Source of the DNA: Amedibacterium intestinale
Lineage (GTDB): Bacteria; Bacillota_I; Bacilli_A; Erysipelotrichales; Erysipelotrichaceae
Assembly (NCBI RefSeq): GCF_010537335.1
Contig: NZ_AP019711.1
Coordinates: 2,418,001-2,482,000, forward strand
Direction: 5' to 3'
Length of the DNA: 64,000 nt
The notes under the pieces were generated by a model that was not told the origin of the DNA, searched no databases, and was given only the letters and a program-made list of their open reading frames with translations. Within the stretch, counting starts at the first letter, position 1. Each line of letters begins with the position of its first letter. The translations under genes were made by a program, and so were the position numbers. Below are positions 47,503-56,023 of this stretch, piece after piece.

Positions 47503-48684
47503 ATGGGAAAATTTAGAAAGTTTATGATGATGGGGGTTGCCTCCTGTATGGCAGTTACCATGTTTGCCGGTTGTGGATCCGATGGGAAGGATGCTGGTTC
47601 AGATAGCAATGAAGTAAAACTGGGTTTGAATTTTGAACTTACTGGAGCTGCTGCAACATATGGGAATACCGAATTAAATGGTATTAAATTTGCGATGAAA
47701 GAGTTTAATGCGAAAGAAGGAAATAAATTCAAATATGTTGGTGTAGAAGGGGATAATAAATCTGATAATGCAGAAGCTACCAATATTGCCACAAAGATGG
47801 TTTCAGAAGATAAAGTGGATGCATTTGTTGGACCTGCTACTACAGGTGCTTCTTTGGCAATTTATGATGTAGCTAACAATGCAAATGTGTTTGTAATTTC
47901 TCCAAGTGCTACTGGTAGTGGAGTTACTACAAAACAAAATGGAGATGTGTATGAAAATGTATATCGTGTATGCTTTGAAGATGATTATCAGGGAGCTGCG
48001 ATGGCAGTATACGCCAGAGAAACTTTGAAAGTTTCAAAAGCTGCTGTATTAATGGATAATTCAGAACCATATTCGAAAGGATTATCTGCAGCATTTGAAA
48101 GTAAATTTAAAGAAGAGGGAGGAAATATCGTAATTAAAGAAAACTATCAGTCAAAAGATACAGATTTTAATGCCTCTTTGACAAAAATTAAAAATTCAGG
48201 ATGCGATGCCTTATATATTCCAGGATACTATACAGAAGTAGGTACAATTATTAAACAGGCACGTGAAATGGGAATTAATGTTCCAATCATTGGTGGAGAC
48301 GGTTTTGATTCCAGCGACCTTGTGAAATTGGCTGGAGATAAAAAATATTTGAATGATGTATATTTTACAACAGCTTATACAACAGTGAATGCTTCTGATG
48401 AGTTGAAAGCATTTATTGAAGCTTATAAAAAAGAATATGGAGAAGATCCAAGTATGTTCTCTGCACTTGCTTATGATGCGGCAAACTTGATGATGCAGGC
48501 TTATGAAGAAGCTGGTACAAAAGATCATGATGCTGTAAAAGAAGTGTTAGATAAGATGGAATTTAAAGGTGTAACTGGAACATTCACATTTGATGAAAAA
48601 CATACACCTAAAAAAGCAGCATTGGTTGTTAAAGTTGTTGATGGTGAACAGAAAGAAGCGGTAGAAGTCGATCCTAATAAATAG
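47503..48684 (+). CDS. livJ: Branched-chain amino-acid ABC transporter substrate-binding lipoprotein
   Basis: Extracellular binding protein for Leu/Ile/Val or related amino acids. Signal peptide with lipobox (FAGC), followed by the LivJ fold: VKLGLNFELTGAAATYGNTELNGIKFAMKEFN, FVGPATTGASLAIYDVANNA, SPSATGSGVT, GGDGFDSSDLVKLAG and MFSALAYDAANLMM. First gene of the livJHMGF operon. A hairpin between livJ and livH probably lets more binding protein be made than membrane components. Confidence 0.94.
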   Translation: MGKFRKFMMMGVASCMAVTMFAGCGSDGKDAGSDSNEVKLGLNFELTGAAATYGNTELNGIKFAMKEFNAKEGNKFKYVGVEGDNKSDNAEATNIATKMVSEDKVDAFVGPATTGASLAIYDVANNANVFVISPSATGSGVTTKQNGDVYENVYRVCFEDDYQGAAMAVYARETLKVSKAAVLMDNSEPYSKGLSAAFESKFKEEGGNIVIKENYQSKDTDFNASLTKIKNSGCDALYIPGYYTEVGTIIKQAREMGINVPIIGGDGFDSSDLVKLAGDKKYLNDVYFTTAYTTVNASDELKAFIEAYKKEYGEDPSMFSALAYDAANLMMQAYEEAGTKDHDAVKEVLDKMEFKGVTGTFTFDEKHTPKKAALVVKVVDGEQKEAVEVDPNK

Positions 48685-48700
48685 AAAGGAAAAGTTAAAT

Positions 48701-48730
48701 AGGAGAAAGATGCTGTCTTTCTCCTGTTTC
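48701..48730 (+). terminator. Intra-operon terminator/attenuator between livJ and livH
   Basis: AGGAGAAAG pairs with CTTTCTCCT across a 7-base loop, followed by a broken T-run (TGTTTCTTTAT). Partial read-through would set a higher level for livJ. Confidence 0.7.
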
Positions 48731-48755
48731 TTTATAGATGATGAGGGGTGAAGTT

Positions 48756-49634
48756 ATGACAGAATTCATGCAGCAAGTAGTAAATGGTCTATCGATTGGG
48801 AGTATCTATGCATTGATTGCTTTAGGATATACGATGGTATATGGAATTATTAAATTGATCAATTTTGCTCATGGAGATATTTATATGCTAGGGGCTTTTA
48901 TTGGCTTTAGCGCAATTACCTATTTCCATTTGGGATTTTTTCCGGCATTGATTATTGCTATGGCAATGTGTGCTGTGATTGGTGTTGTCATTGAAAGAAT
49001 TGCTTATAAGCCTTTACGTAATGCGACACGTATTGCGGCATTGATTACTGCCATTGGTGTCAGCTATGTGTTGGAATATGGAACACAGAAAATCATGGGA
49101 CCTAGTGCTCGACCTTTCCCTGCAAGTTTAGGAAATGAAAGTTTTGCTGTATTTGGTGTTCAAATTAAAATGCAGCAGGTTTATATTTTGGTAATTACGA
49201 TTGTTTTAATGGTTCTTTTACAATTTATTGTAAGAAAAACAAAGATTGGAAGAAGTATGCGTGCAGTATCAACCGATGCAGATGCTGCAAAACTGATGGG
49301 AATCAATGTAGATACAACGATTTCCATTACGTTTGCGATTGGCAGTGCACTTGCAGGAGCGGCTGGCGTACTGGTTGGTATTTATTATAATTCTATTAAT
49401 CCTTTAATGGGGATGGTTCCAGGTATTAAAGCATTTGTTGCGGCAGTCTTTGGTGGAATTGGAATTCTTCCAGGAGCAATGTTTGGAGGATTCTTTATTG
49501 GTATTGCGGAAACGATGGTGACAGCCTATGGAAGTTCTTTATATAAAGATGCAGTGGTATATGCAATTTTGATTTTAATTTTAATTATCAAGCCTGCAGG
49601 ATTGCTTGGCAAAAATAAGAAAGAGAAGGTGTAA
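48756..49634 (+). CDS. livH: Branched-chain amino-acid ABC transporter permease LivH
   Basis: Membrane subunit with about eight helices. Family blocks: QQVVNGLSIGSIYALIALGYTMVYGIIKLINFAHGD and GSALAGAAGVLVGIYYNSINPLMG and the coupling motif GIKAFVAAVFGGIGILPGAM. The ATG at 48756 has GAGGGGTGAAG before it; the ORF extends six codons further without a site. Confidence 0.94.
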   Translation: MTEFMQQVVNGLSIGSIYALIALGYTMVYGIIKLINFAHGDIYMLGAFIGFSAITYFHLGFFPALIIAMAMCAVIGVVIERIAYKPLRNATRIAALITAIGVSYVLEYGTQKIMGPSARPFPASLGNESFAVFGVQIKMQQVYILVITIVLMVLLQFIVRKTKIGRSMRAVSTDADAAKLMGINVDTTISITFAIGSALAGAAGVLVGIYYNSINPLMGMVPGIKAFVAAVFGGIGILPGAMFGGFFIGIAETMVTAYGSSLYKDAVVYAILILILIIKPAGLLGKNKKEKV

Positions 49635-49638
49635 GCGT

Positions 49639-50625
49639 ATGAAAAATATATTTTCGAAACTAAACTTATGCTGGATCGTTTTCACAACGATTGTGTTAAC
49701 TGTCATCACGTTATTGATGCAGGGAAATGTGATTACTGCTTATTATCAGGCAACCTTGTTTACCATTGGTATTAACATTATTTTGGCTGTATCCTTAAAC
49801 TTGATTATTGGTATTACAGGACAGTTCTCTTTAGGGCATGCCGGTTTTATGTGTATCGGTGCTTATTCCTGTGCAGTCGTTACCCTTCGTAATCCAACGA
49901 TGCTGGGATTTTTATTAGGCGTATTGATCGGGGCACTTATTAGTTCACTGGTTGCACTTGTTGTTGCGATTCCTACCCTTCGTCTAAAAGGTGATTATTT
50001 AGCAATCGCAACCTTAGGATTTTCAGAAATCGTACGTATTGTAGTATTGAATATGAAAGTTACCAATGGGGCTGCTGGTTTGTTTGGTATTCCCAAATTA
50101 ACAACTTGGCCTTTGCTTGTTGCATGCGTTATTATTTCTATTTTAATTGTTTTGAATTTTTCAAGAAGTGCACCAGGACGTGCCTGTATTTCCATTCGTG
50201 AAGATGAAATAGCTTCTGAAGCGATGGGAATTAACACAACCAAATATAAAACGATTGCGTTTGTCATAGGAGCTGTACTTGCCAGTCTTGCCGGTGCATT
50301 ATATGCATCAAATTTCTATGTCATAAAACCAGACTTGTTTACCTGGGCAAAATCTGTAGATGTACTGATTTTTGTAGTCTTTGGTGGAATGGGAAGTTAT
50401 ACAGGATCCATTTTATCCGCAATTGTTATTGGCTTTATCAATATGTTTTTACAGTCTTTCTCCGATATTCGTATGATTCTTTATGGGGCTGCTTTGGTAG
50501 TTATCATGGTATTTAGACCTTCAGGCTTACTAGGTACAAAAGAATTTACATTATCTGGATTATTTAAAAAACTGCGCAGCAGAAAAAAGAAAGGGGTGTT
50601 GAAGGATGAGTTTACTGAAAGTTAG
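49639..50625 (+). CDS. livM: Branched-chain amino-acid ABC transporter permease LivM
   Basis: Second permease subunit, about ten helices. LNLIIGITGQFSLGHAGFMCIGAY, IPTLRLKGDYLAIATLGFSEIVRI and the LIFVVFGGMGSYTGSI coupling region are characteristic. The ATG at 49639 follows an AGAAGGTG site, 4 bp after livH. Its 3' end overlaps livG by 20 bp. Confidence 0.93.
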   Translation: MKNIFSKLNLCWIVFTTIVLTVITLLMQGNVITAYYQATLFTIGINIILAVSLNLIIGITGQFSLGHAGFMCIGAYSCAVVTLRNPTMLGFLLGVLIGALISSLVALVVAIPTLRLKGDYLAIATLGFSEIVRIVVLNMKVTNGAAGLFGIPKLTTWPLLVACVIISILIVLNFSRSAPGRACISIREDEIASEAMGINTTKYKTIAFVIGAVLASLAGALYASNFYVIKPDLFTWAKSVDVLIFVVFGGMGSYTGSILSAIVIGFINMFLQSFSDIRMILYGAALVVIMVFRPSGLLGTKEFTLSGLFKKLRSRKKKGVLKDEFTES

Positions 50626-51382
50626 TGGATTAACAAAAAACTTTGGAGGTTTATGTGCGGTATCCAATGTTCATATGGAAATCCAGGAAGAAGAACTTAT
50701 TGGTTTAATTGGACCCAATGGGGCAGGTAAAACAACCTTTTTCAACCTTTTAACAGGTGTGTATGAACCAAGTGAAGGATCTATTCAATTAAATGTCGAT
50801 GGAAAAATGATGGAAATAGGCGGGAAAAAGCCGTATGTAATTACACGTATGGGACTTGCGAGAACTTTTCAAAATATTCGTTTATTTAAAACACAAAGTG
50901 TCTGTACAAACGTAAAGATTGCGATGCATAAAAATATTAAGTATGGAACGTTTCAGGCAATCTTTCGAACTCCTGCTTTTTATAAAGAAGAAGAAAGAGT
51001 ACAAAAAGAAGCAGAGGAATTATTGAAAGTTGTTGGCTTATATGAAAAAAGAGATGAGCTTGCCAGCAATCTTCCTTATGGGGAACAAAGAAAATTAGAG
51101 ATTGCGCGTGCTTTGGCTACCAACCCTAAAATTTTATTTTTGGATGAGCCGGCAGCAGGAATGAATCCACAGGAAACTGCAGACTTAACAAAACTGATTC
51201 ATAAAATTAAAGAAGAATTTCATGTGACGATCGTTTTGATTGAACATGATATGTCTTTGGTAATGTCAATTTGTGAGCGTATTTATGTATTGGATTATGG
51301 AAAATGCATTGCCCATGGATTGCCGGAAGAAATCAAAAAGAACCAAAGGGTAATTAAGGCATATTTAGGGGAGGATATCTGA
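50606..51382 (+). CDS. livG: Branched-chain amino-acid ABC transporter ATPase LivG
   Basis: Walker A GPNGAGKTT, LivG-specific TRMGLARTFQNIRLF, the signature LPYGEQRKLEIARAL, Walker B ILFLDEPAAGMNP and switch His in IEHDMSLVM. It forms the heterodimeric motor with LivF. Confidence 0.94.
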   Translation: MSLLKVSGLTKNFGGLCAVSNVHMEIQEEELIGLIGPNGAGKTTFFNLLTGVYEPSEGSIQLNVDGKMMEIGGKKPYVITRMGLARTFQNIRLFKTQSVCTNVKIAMHKNIKYGTFQAIFRTPAFYKEEERVQKEAEELLKVVGLYEKRDELASNLPYGEQRKLEIARALATNPKILFLDEPAAGMNPQETADLTKLIHKIKEEFHVTIVLIEHDMSLVMSICERIYVLDYGKCIAHGLPEEIKKNQRVIKAYLGEDI

Positions 51383-51383
51383 T

Positions 51384-52091
51384 ATGTTGCTGGAAGTAAA
51401 AGATTTAAGTGTACATTATGGAGTTATTCAGGCATTAAAAGGTGTTTCCCTGCAAGTTGAGGAAGGTGAAATTGTTTCTTTGATTGGGGCAAATGGTGCT
51501 GGAAAAACAACACTTCTTCAAACAATTAGCGGCTTATTGAAAAAGTCAGGTGGAGATATTCTTTTTATGGGGAAATCCTTAAACAAGGCAAATGCAAAAC
51601 ATATCGTAAAAGCAGGAATTACACAGGTTCCAGAGGGAAGACATATTTTTCCGGAAATGAGTGTTTATGAAAACTTGCTTATGGGGGCATATCTTCGAAA
51701 AGACAAAGATGGCATTAAAAAGGATCTGGAAATGGTGTATCAGCGTTTTCCAAGATTAAAAGATAGATTATCGCAGGATGCATCTACTTTATCAGGTGGA
51801 GAACAGCAGATGTTGGCTATGGGAAGAGCTTTGATGGCAAGACCCAAAATCTTGTTGCTGGATGAGCCAAGCATGGGACTGGCGCCTATTCTTGTAAAGG
51901 AAATCTTCTCTATTATCAAAGATATCAATGCACAGGGAACAACGATTCTTTTAGTGGAACAAAATGCGAAAATGGCCTTGTCTATTGCGGATCGTGCATA
52001 TGTGATGGAAACTGGAAATATTGTGATGTGCGGCAGTGGAGAAGAACTTGCACATAGTGAAGAAATTCAAAAGGCTTATTTAGGAGGATAA
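51384..52091 (+). CDS. livF: Branched-chain amino-acid ABC transporter ATPase LivF
   Basis: Walker A GANGAGKTT, LivF-type ITQVPEGRHIFPEMSVYENLLMGA, signature LSGGEQQMLAMGRAL, Walker B LLLDEPSMGLAP and LVEQNAKMALSIADR. Starts 1 bp after livG. The last codons contain the AGGAGG used by the next gene. Confidence 0.95.
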   Translation: MLLEVKDLSVHYGVIQALKGVSLQVEEGEIVSLIGANGAGKTTLLQTISGLLKKSGGDILFMGKSLNKANAKHIVKAGITQVPEGRHIFPEMSVYENLLMGAYLRKDKDGIKKDLEMVYQRFPRLKDRLSQDASTLSGGEQQMLAMGRALMARPKILLLDEPSMGLAPILVKEIFSIIKDINAQGTTILLVEQNAKMALSIADRAYVMETGNIVMCGSGEELAHSEEIQKAYLGG

Positions 52092-52095
52092 GGAT

Positions 52096-52743
52096 ATGTA
52101 TGTAAAAAATCGAATGACAAAACAACCGGTATGCATCGATGTGAATAGTAAAATTTCACAGGTTGTTGATATTATGAATGAAAAAAATCTACATCGTATT
52201 CCTGTTGTATCAGGAAAAAAACTGGTGGGACTTGTGACAGAAAGCATGATTTCAAAAAATGGAGCCAGCAAGGCGACAAGTTTAAGTATTTATGAGTTAA
52301 ATTATTTATTATCCAAAACAAGTGTAGATGCCATCATGATTCGTGATGTCATCACAGTGCATGAAGATCGTTTTTTAGAAGATGCAGCTTTATTGATGTA
52401 TAAGCATGATATTGGCTGTTTGCCGGTTGTAAATGATGAAAATGATGTAGTAGGAATTTTAACAAGCAATGATGTTATGTCTGCTTTTCTTGATATTTTA
52501 GGCTATAGAGAAAGTGGAAGTCGCGTGTGTGTAGAAGTAAAAGATGAGTTAGGTACAATTGGAGCACTGTCAGAAATATTTGTAAGAAATAATTGTAATA
52601 TCACACATCTTGGTGTATACAATCAGCAAAACGGATTTACGGATATGATTATTCGTATTAATACATTCCAGACAGATGCGCTGGAAAAAGACTTGGAAGC
52701 AAATGGATATAAAGTGCTGAATATCAGTAAAAATCCGAATTGA
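52096..52743 (+). CDS. CBS-pair plus ACT domain protein (AcuB-like)
   Basis: Two CBS motifs (residues about 1-55 and 75-135: NRMTKQPVCIDVNSKISQV and AIMIRDVITVHEDRFLEDAA) that in relatives bind adenosyl ligands, followed by an ACT domain (VCVEVKDELGTIGALSEIFVRNNCNITHLGV) that usually binds an amino acid. It starts 4 bp after livF and shares its ribosome site, so it is translated with the importer. A role as sensor that adjusts transport or branched-chain metabolism is inferred from position and domains only. Confidence 0.85.
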   Translation: MYVKNRMTKQPVCIDVNSKISQVVDIMNEKNLHRIPVVSGKKLVGLVTESMISKNGASKATSLSIYELNYLLSKTSVDAIMIRDVITVHEDRFLEDAALLMYKHDIGCLPVVNDENDVVGILTSNDVMSAFLDILGYRESGSRVCVEVKDELGTIGALSEIFVRNNCNITHLGVYNQQNGFTDMIIRINTFQTDALEKDLEANGYKVLNISKNPN

Positions 52744-52760
52744 TAATAAAGTGTTTTAAT

Positions 52761-52796
52761 GCCTGAGGCATACAAGCAGTGTGCTTTAGGCTTTTT
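52761..52796 (+). terminator. Rho-independent terminator of the liv operon
   Basis: GCCT...AGGC stem extended by wobble pairs, followed by T5. The 434-bp stretch from here to nrdD contains an open frame of 66 codons without a ribosome site (see rejected), a TATAAT at 53154-53159 and no other feature I can support. Confidence 0.7.
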
Positions 52797-53230
52797 GTAT
52801 GTATAAAATAGTGGAAAGTTCAACTAATTTTAAAAAATATTTTTATGAAAATCTGCTTACAAATGTGAATTATGTGCTTTTTCTATCTATTGAATGTACA
52901 AAAAAGGAAGAAACAAGAGATTATTTCTATGAATTTTGTATGAAAGATTTTCATTTTACAAATAGAATTGTGATTTTGTGCAGGGAGGATAATAGCTGAA
53001 AAGATAATAATCTTTACTGTTTTTCATATCTTTTTAGGATGAAAACAAATCTATATTTTTTTCTTTTTTTATAGAAACATACTTGTGTGACTCTTCACTA
53101 GCTATGTGAAAAAATAAACGTGTATAACTCTTTATTTCTCTTTCTTTTTGGATTATAATTTGTTGGAAATTATAAAAGAGGAATCTTTTAAGGAACATAA
53201 ATTTATGTCAGGAAGGGAAAGGGAGATTAG

Positions 53231-55393
53231 ATGAACATTATTAAGCGCAGCGGGAAAGAAGTAGAGTTTGATGCCAGAAAGATAGAAGATGCGGTTACAA
53301 AGGCAAACGATAGTGTAACGTTAATTTATCGTATGAGCAAGGAACAAATTAACACAATTGTTAAAAATGTTGAAGCGCATTGTGAAAAGCTTAGAAGAAG
53401 TGCTACTGTAGAAGAAATTCAAGACCAGGTAGAAGAAGAAATCATGAAGCAGCAGGCCTTTAAGGTTGCGAACAATTATATTACGTATCGTTATAAAAGA
53501 GAACTGGTTCGTAAGTCTAATTCAACAGATAAGCAGATTCTAAGCTTACTGGAACTGGAAAATGAAGAAGTTGCACAGGAAAACTCTAATAAAAATCCTA
53601 CCATCAGCAGTGTGCAGCGCGATTATATGGCAGGAGAAGTTAGTAAAGATATTACCAAACGTTTCTTATTGCCAACAGATATTGTAGATGCGCATGAAAA
53701 AGGAATCATTCATTTCCATGATGCAGATTATTTTGCACAGCATATGCATAACTGCTGTCTAGTGAATTTGGAAGATATGCTGCAAAATGGGACAGTTATT
53801 GGGGAAACCATGATTGAAAAACCACATAGTTTTTTAACTGCCTGCAATATTGCGACACAGGCAATTGCACAGATTGCTTCCTGTCAGTATGGAGGACAAA
53901 GCATTACGATGTCACACCTAGCTCCTTTTGTACAGATCAGTCGTGAAAAATTCCGCAGAGATGTACGAAATGAAATGACGACAGCTGGGCTGGATGTCAG
54001 TGATGATGTGATTAATGAAATTGCAGAGCTTCGAGTAAAACGTGAAATCAAGCAAGGGGTACAAACCATTCAGTATCAGGTCATTACGTTAATGACAACG
54101 AATGGACAGGCACCATTTATTACGATGTTTATGTATTTAAATGAAGTAGAAGATGGACAGACACGCGATGACTTGGCATTGATTATTGAAGAAATGCTGC
54201 ATCAGCGTATTCAAGGTGTTAAAAATGAAGCGGGTGTCTATATTACACCAGCTTTCCCAAAACTGATTTATGTATTGGAAGAAAATAATGTTCGTGAAGG
54301 AACAAAATACTGGCACTTAACAAAACTTGCGGCAGAATGTACAGCAAAACGAATGGTTCCGGATTACATTTCCGAAAAAATTATGAAAGAGTTAAAAGAA
54401 GGAAACTGCTATACATGCATGGGATGTCGTTCTTTCTTAACGGTATATAAAGATGAAAATGATAAATATAAATTTTATGGACGTTTTAATCAGGGTGTTG
54501 TAACTTTAAACCTGGTTGATGTTGCCTGCTCATCAAATGGTGATATCAATGATTTCTGGAAACTGATGGATGAGCGATTGGAATTATGTTTCCGTGCGTT
54601 AATGGCTCGTCATAACCGCTTGAAAGGAACACCTTCTGATGTAGCTCCTATTCTTTGGCAGAATGGAGCTTTGGCTCGTTTGAAAAAAGGAGAAAAAATC
54701 GATAAGCTGCTGTATGGCGGATATTCTACAATTTCTTTAGGATATGCTGGTTTGTGTGAGTGTGTACGTTATATGACAGGAAAACCGCACACCGATCCTG
54801 CTTCTACTCCATTCGCATTGGAAGTTATGGAATATTTGAATGCCGTATGTAAAAAATGGGCTGCAGAAACAAATATTGATTTCTCTTTATATGGAACACC
54901 TTTGGAATCTACAACGTATAAATTTTCAAAATGTTTACAGAAACGTTTTGGTATCATCGAAGGTGTAACAGATCGAAGCTATATAACAAATAGTTATCAT
55001 GTGCATGTAACAGAAGAAATCAATGCGTTTGATAAGTTAACATTTGAAGCACAGTTCCAGAAACTTTCACCAGGAGGAGCTATTAGTTATGTAGAAGTTC
55101 CTAATATGAAAGATAATATTGATGCGGTACTTGCGGTAATGCAGCATATTTATGATCATATTATGTATGCAGAGTTAAATACAAAAAGTGATTATTGCCA
55201 GATATGTGGATATGATGGAGAAATCCAGATCGTAGAAGATGAGAATGGAAAACTTGTATGGGAATGTCCACACTGCCACAATCGTGATCAAAATAAGATG
55301 AATGTAGCAAGAAGAACTTGTGGTTACATTGGTACACAATTTTGGAACCAGGGAAGAACACAGGAAATCAAAGAACGTGTTCTGCATCTATAA
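53231..55393 (+). CDS. nrdD: Anaerobic ribonucleoside-triphosphate reductase
   Basis: Oxygen-sensitive glycyl-radical enzyme making dNTPs. An N-terminal ATP-cone (residues 1-90) gives allosteric control. The catalytic barrel carries NCCLVNLEDML, YCxxCMGCRSF (CYTCMGCRSF) and QNGALARLKKGE segments. Near the C-terminus, zinc-binding Cys pairs (CQICG, CPHC) precede the radical loop RTCGYIGTQFWNQGR with the radical Gly at about residue 698. The ribosome site AGGGAGATTAG precedes the ATG. Forms an operon with nrdG, 10 bp downstream. It marks an anaerobic lifestyle. Confidence 0.96.
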   Translation: MNIIKRSGKEVEFDARKIEDAVTKANDSVTLIYRMSKEQINTIVKNVEAHCEKLRRSATVEEIQDQVEEEIMKQQAFKVANNYITYRYKRELVRKSNSTDKQILSLLELENEEVAQENSNKNPTISSVQRDYMAGEVSKDITKRFLLPTDIVDAHEKGIIHFHDADYFAQHMHNCCLVNLEDMLQNGTVIGETMIEKPHSFLTACNIATQAIAQIASCQYGGQSITMSHLAPFVQISREKFRRDVRNEMTTAGLDVSDDVINEIAELRVKREIKQGVQTIQYQVITLMTTNGQAPFITMFMYLNEVEDGQTRDDLALIIEEMLHQRIQGVKNEAGVYITPAFPKLIYVLEENNVREGTKYWHLTKLAAECTAKRMVPDYISEKIMKELKEGNCYTCMGCRSFLTVYKDENDKYKFYGRFNQGVVTLNLVDVACSSNGDINDFWKLMDERLELCFRALMARHNRLKGTPSDVAPILWQNGALARLKKGEKIDKLLYGGYSTISLGYAGLCECVRYMTGKPHTDPASTPFALEVMEYLNAVCKKWAAETNIDFSLYGTPLESTTYKFSKCLQKRFGIIEGVTDRSYITNSYHVHVTEEINAFDKLTFEAQFQKLSPGGAISYVEVPNMKDNIDAVLAVMQHIYDHIMYAELNTKSDYCQICGYDGEIQIVEDENGKLVWECPHCHNRDQNKMNVARRTCGYIGTQFWNQGRTQEIKERVLHL

Positions 55394-55403
55394 GGTATAA
55401 CAT

Positions 55404-55925
55404 ATGTATTATGGCGCATTAAAAACTTGTGATATCGCAAATGGCAGCGGAGTAAGAGTGACTTTATTTGTATCTGGGTGTACCAATGCCTGTGAGGGAT
55501 GTTTTCAGAAAGAAACGTGGGATTTCTCTTATGGAAGTTTGTATACGAAAGAAACAGAAGATAAAATCATAGAAGCACTTTACCCCAGCTATGTACAGGG
55601 ATTGACATTGCTTGGAGGAGAACCTTTTGAAATAGAAAATCAGAAAGAACTAATAAAGTTAGTCCGTCGAGTGAAGAAAGAATATCCAGAAAAAAACATT
55701 TGGTGCTATACAGGTTTTACACTGGAAAAAGATTTAATTGAAGGTGGAAAACGACATTGTGAAGTGACGGATGAAATGCTTTCTTATCTTGATGTCTTGG
55801 TAGATGGAAAATTCGAAGAAGATTTAAAAGATATCCGTTTAAAATTTAGAGGATCTTCTAATCAGCGTTTGATTGATATGAACGAAACAAGAAAGCAGAA
55901 TAAAATCGTTTTATTAGAATTATAG
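55404..55925 (+). CDS. nrdG: Anaerobic ribonucleotide reductase activating protein
   Basis: Radical-SAM enzyme that installs the glycyl radical on NrdD. The iron-sulfur ligands are in SGCTNACEGCFQ (C-x3-C-x2-C), followed by TLLGGEPFE and WCYTGFTLE. Length 173 is normal. Confidence 0.95.
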   Translation: MYYGALKTCDIANGSGVRVTLFVSGCTNACEGCFQKETWDFSYGSLYTKETEDKIIEALYPSYVQGLTLLGGEPFEIENQKELIKLVRRVKKEYPEKNIWCYTGFTLEKDLIEGGKRHCEVTDEMLSYLDVLVDGKFEEDLKDIRLKFRGSSNQRLIDMNETRKQNKIVLLEL

Positions 55926-55931
55926 AAATGT

Positions 55932-55966
55932 CCGTAAGTATCTTTATGATATTTACGGCTTTTTTC
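55932..55966 (+). terminator. Rho-independent terminator after nrdG
   Basis: CCGTAA pairs with TTACGG, extended by TAT/ATA, followed by C and T6. Confidence 0.85.
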
Positions 55967-56023
55967 TGTTCAAGAAATAGGGAATGTGATATAGTAGAGC
56001 ATATAAGAAAAGAGGAACAATTT

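Noticed and set aside
52799-52999. 66-codon plus-strand open frame between the liv terminator and nrdD
   Set aside because: Starts inside the terminator tail, has no ribosome site and no recognisable sequence; more likely chance.
53000-53230. NrdR boxes before nrdD
   Set aside because: No pair of ACA-N2-ATAT-N2-TGT-like boxes could be found in the upstream region.
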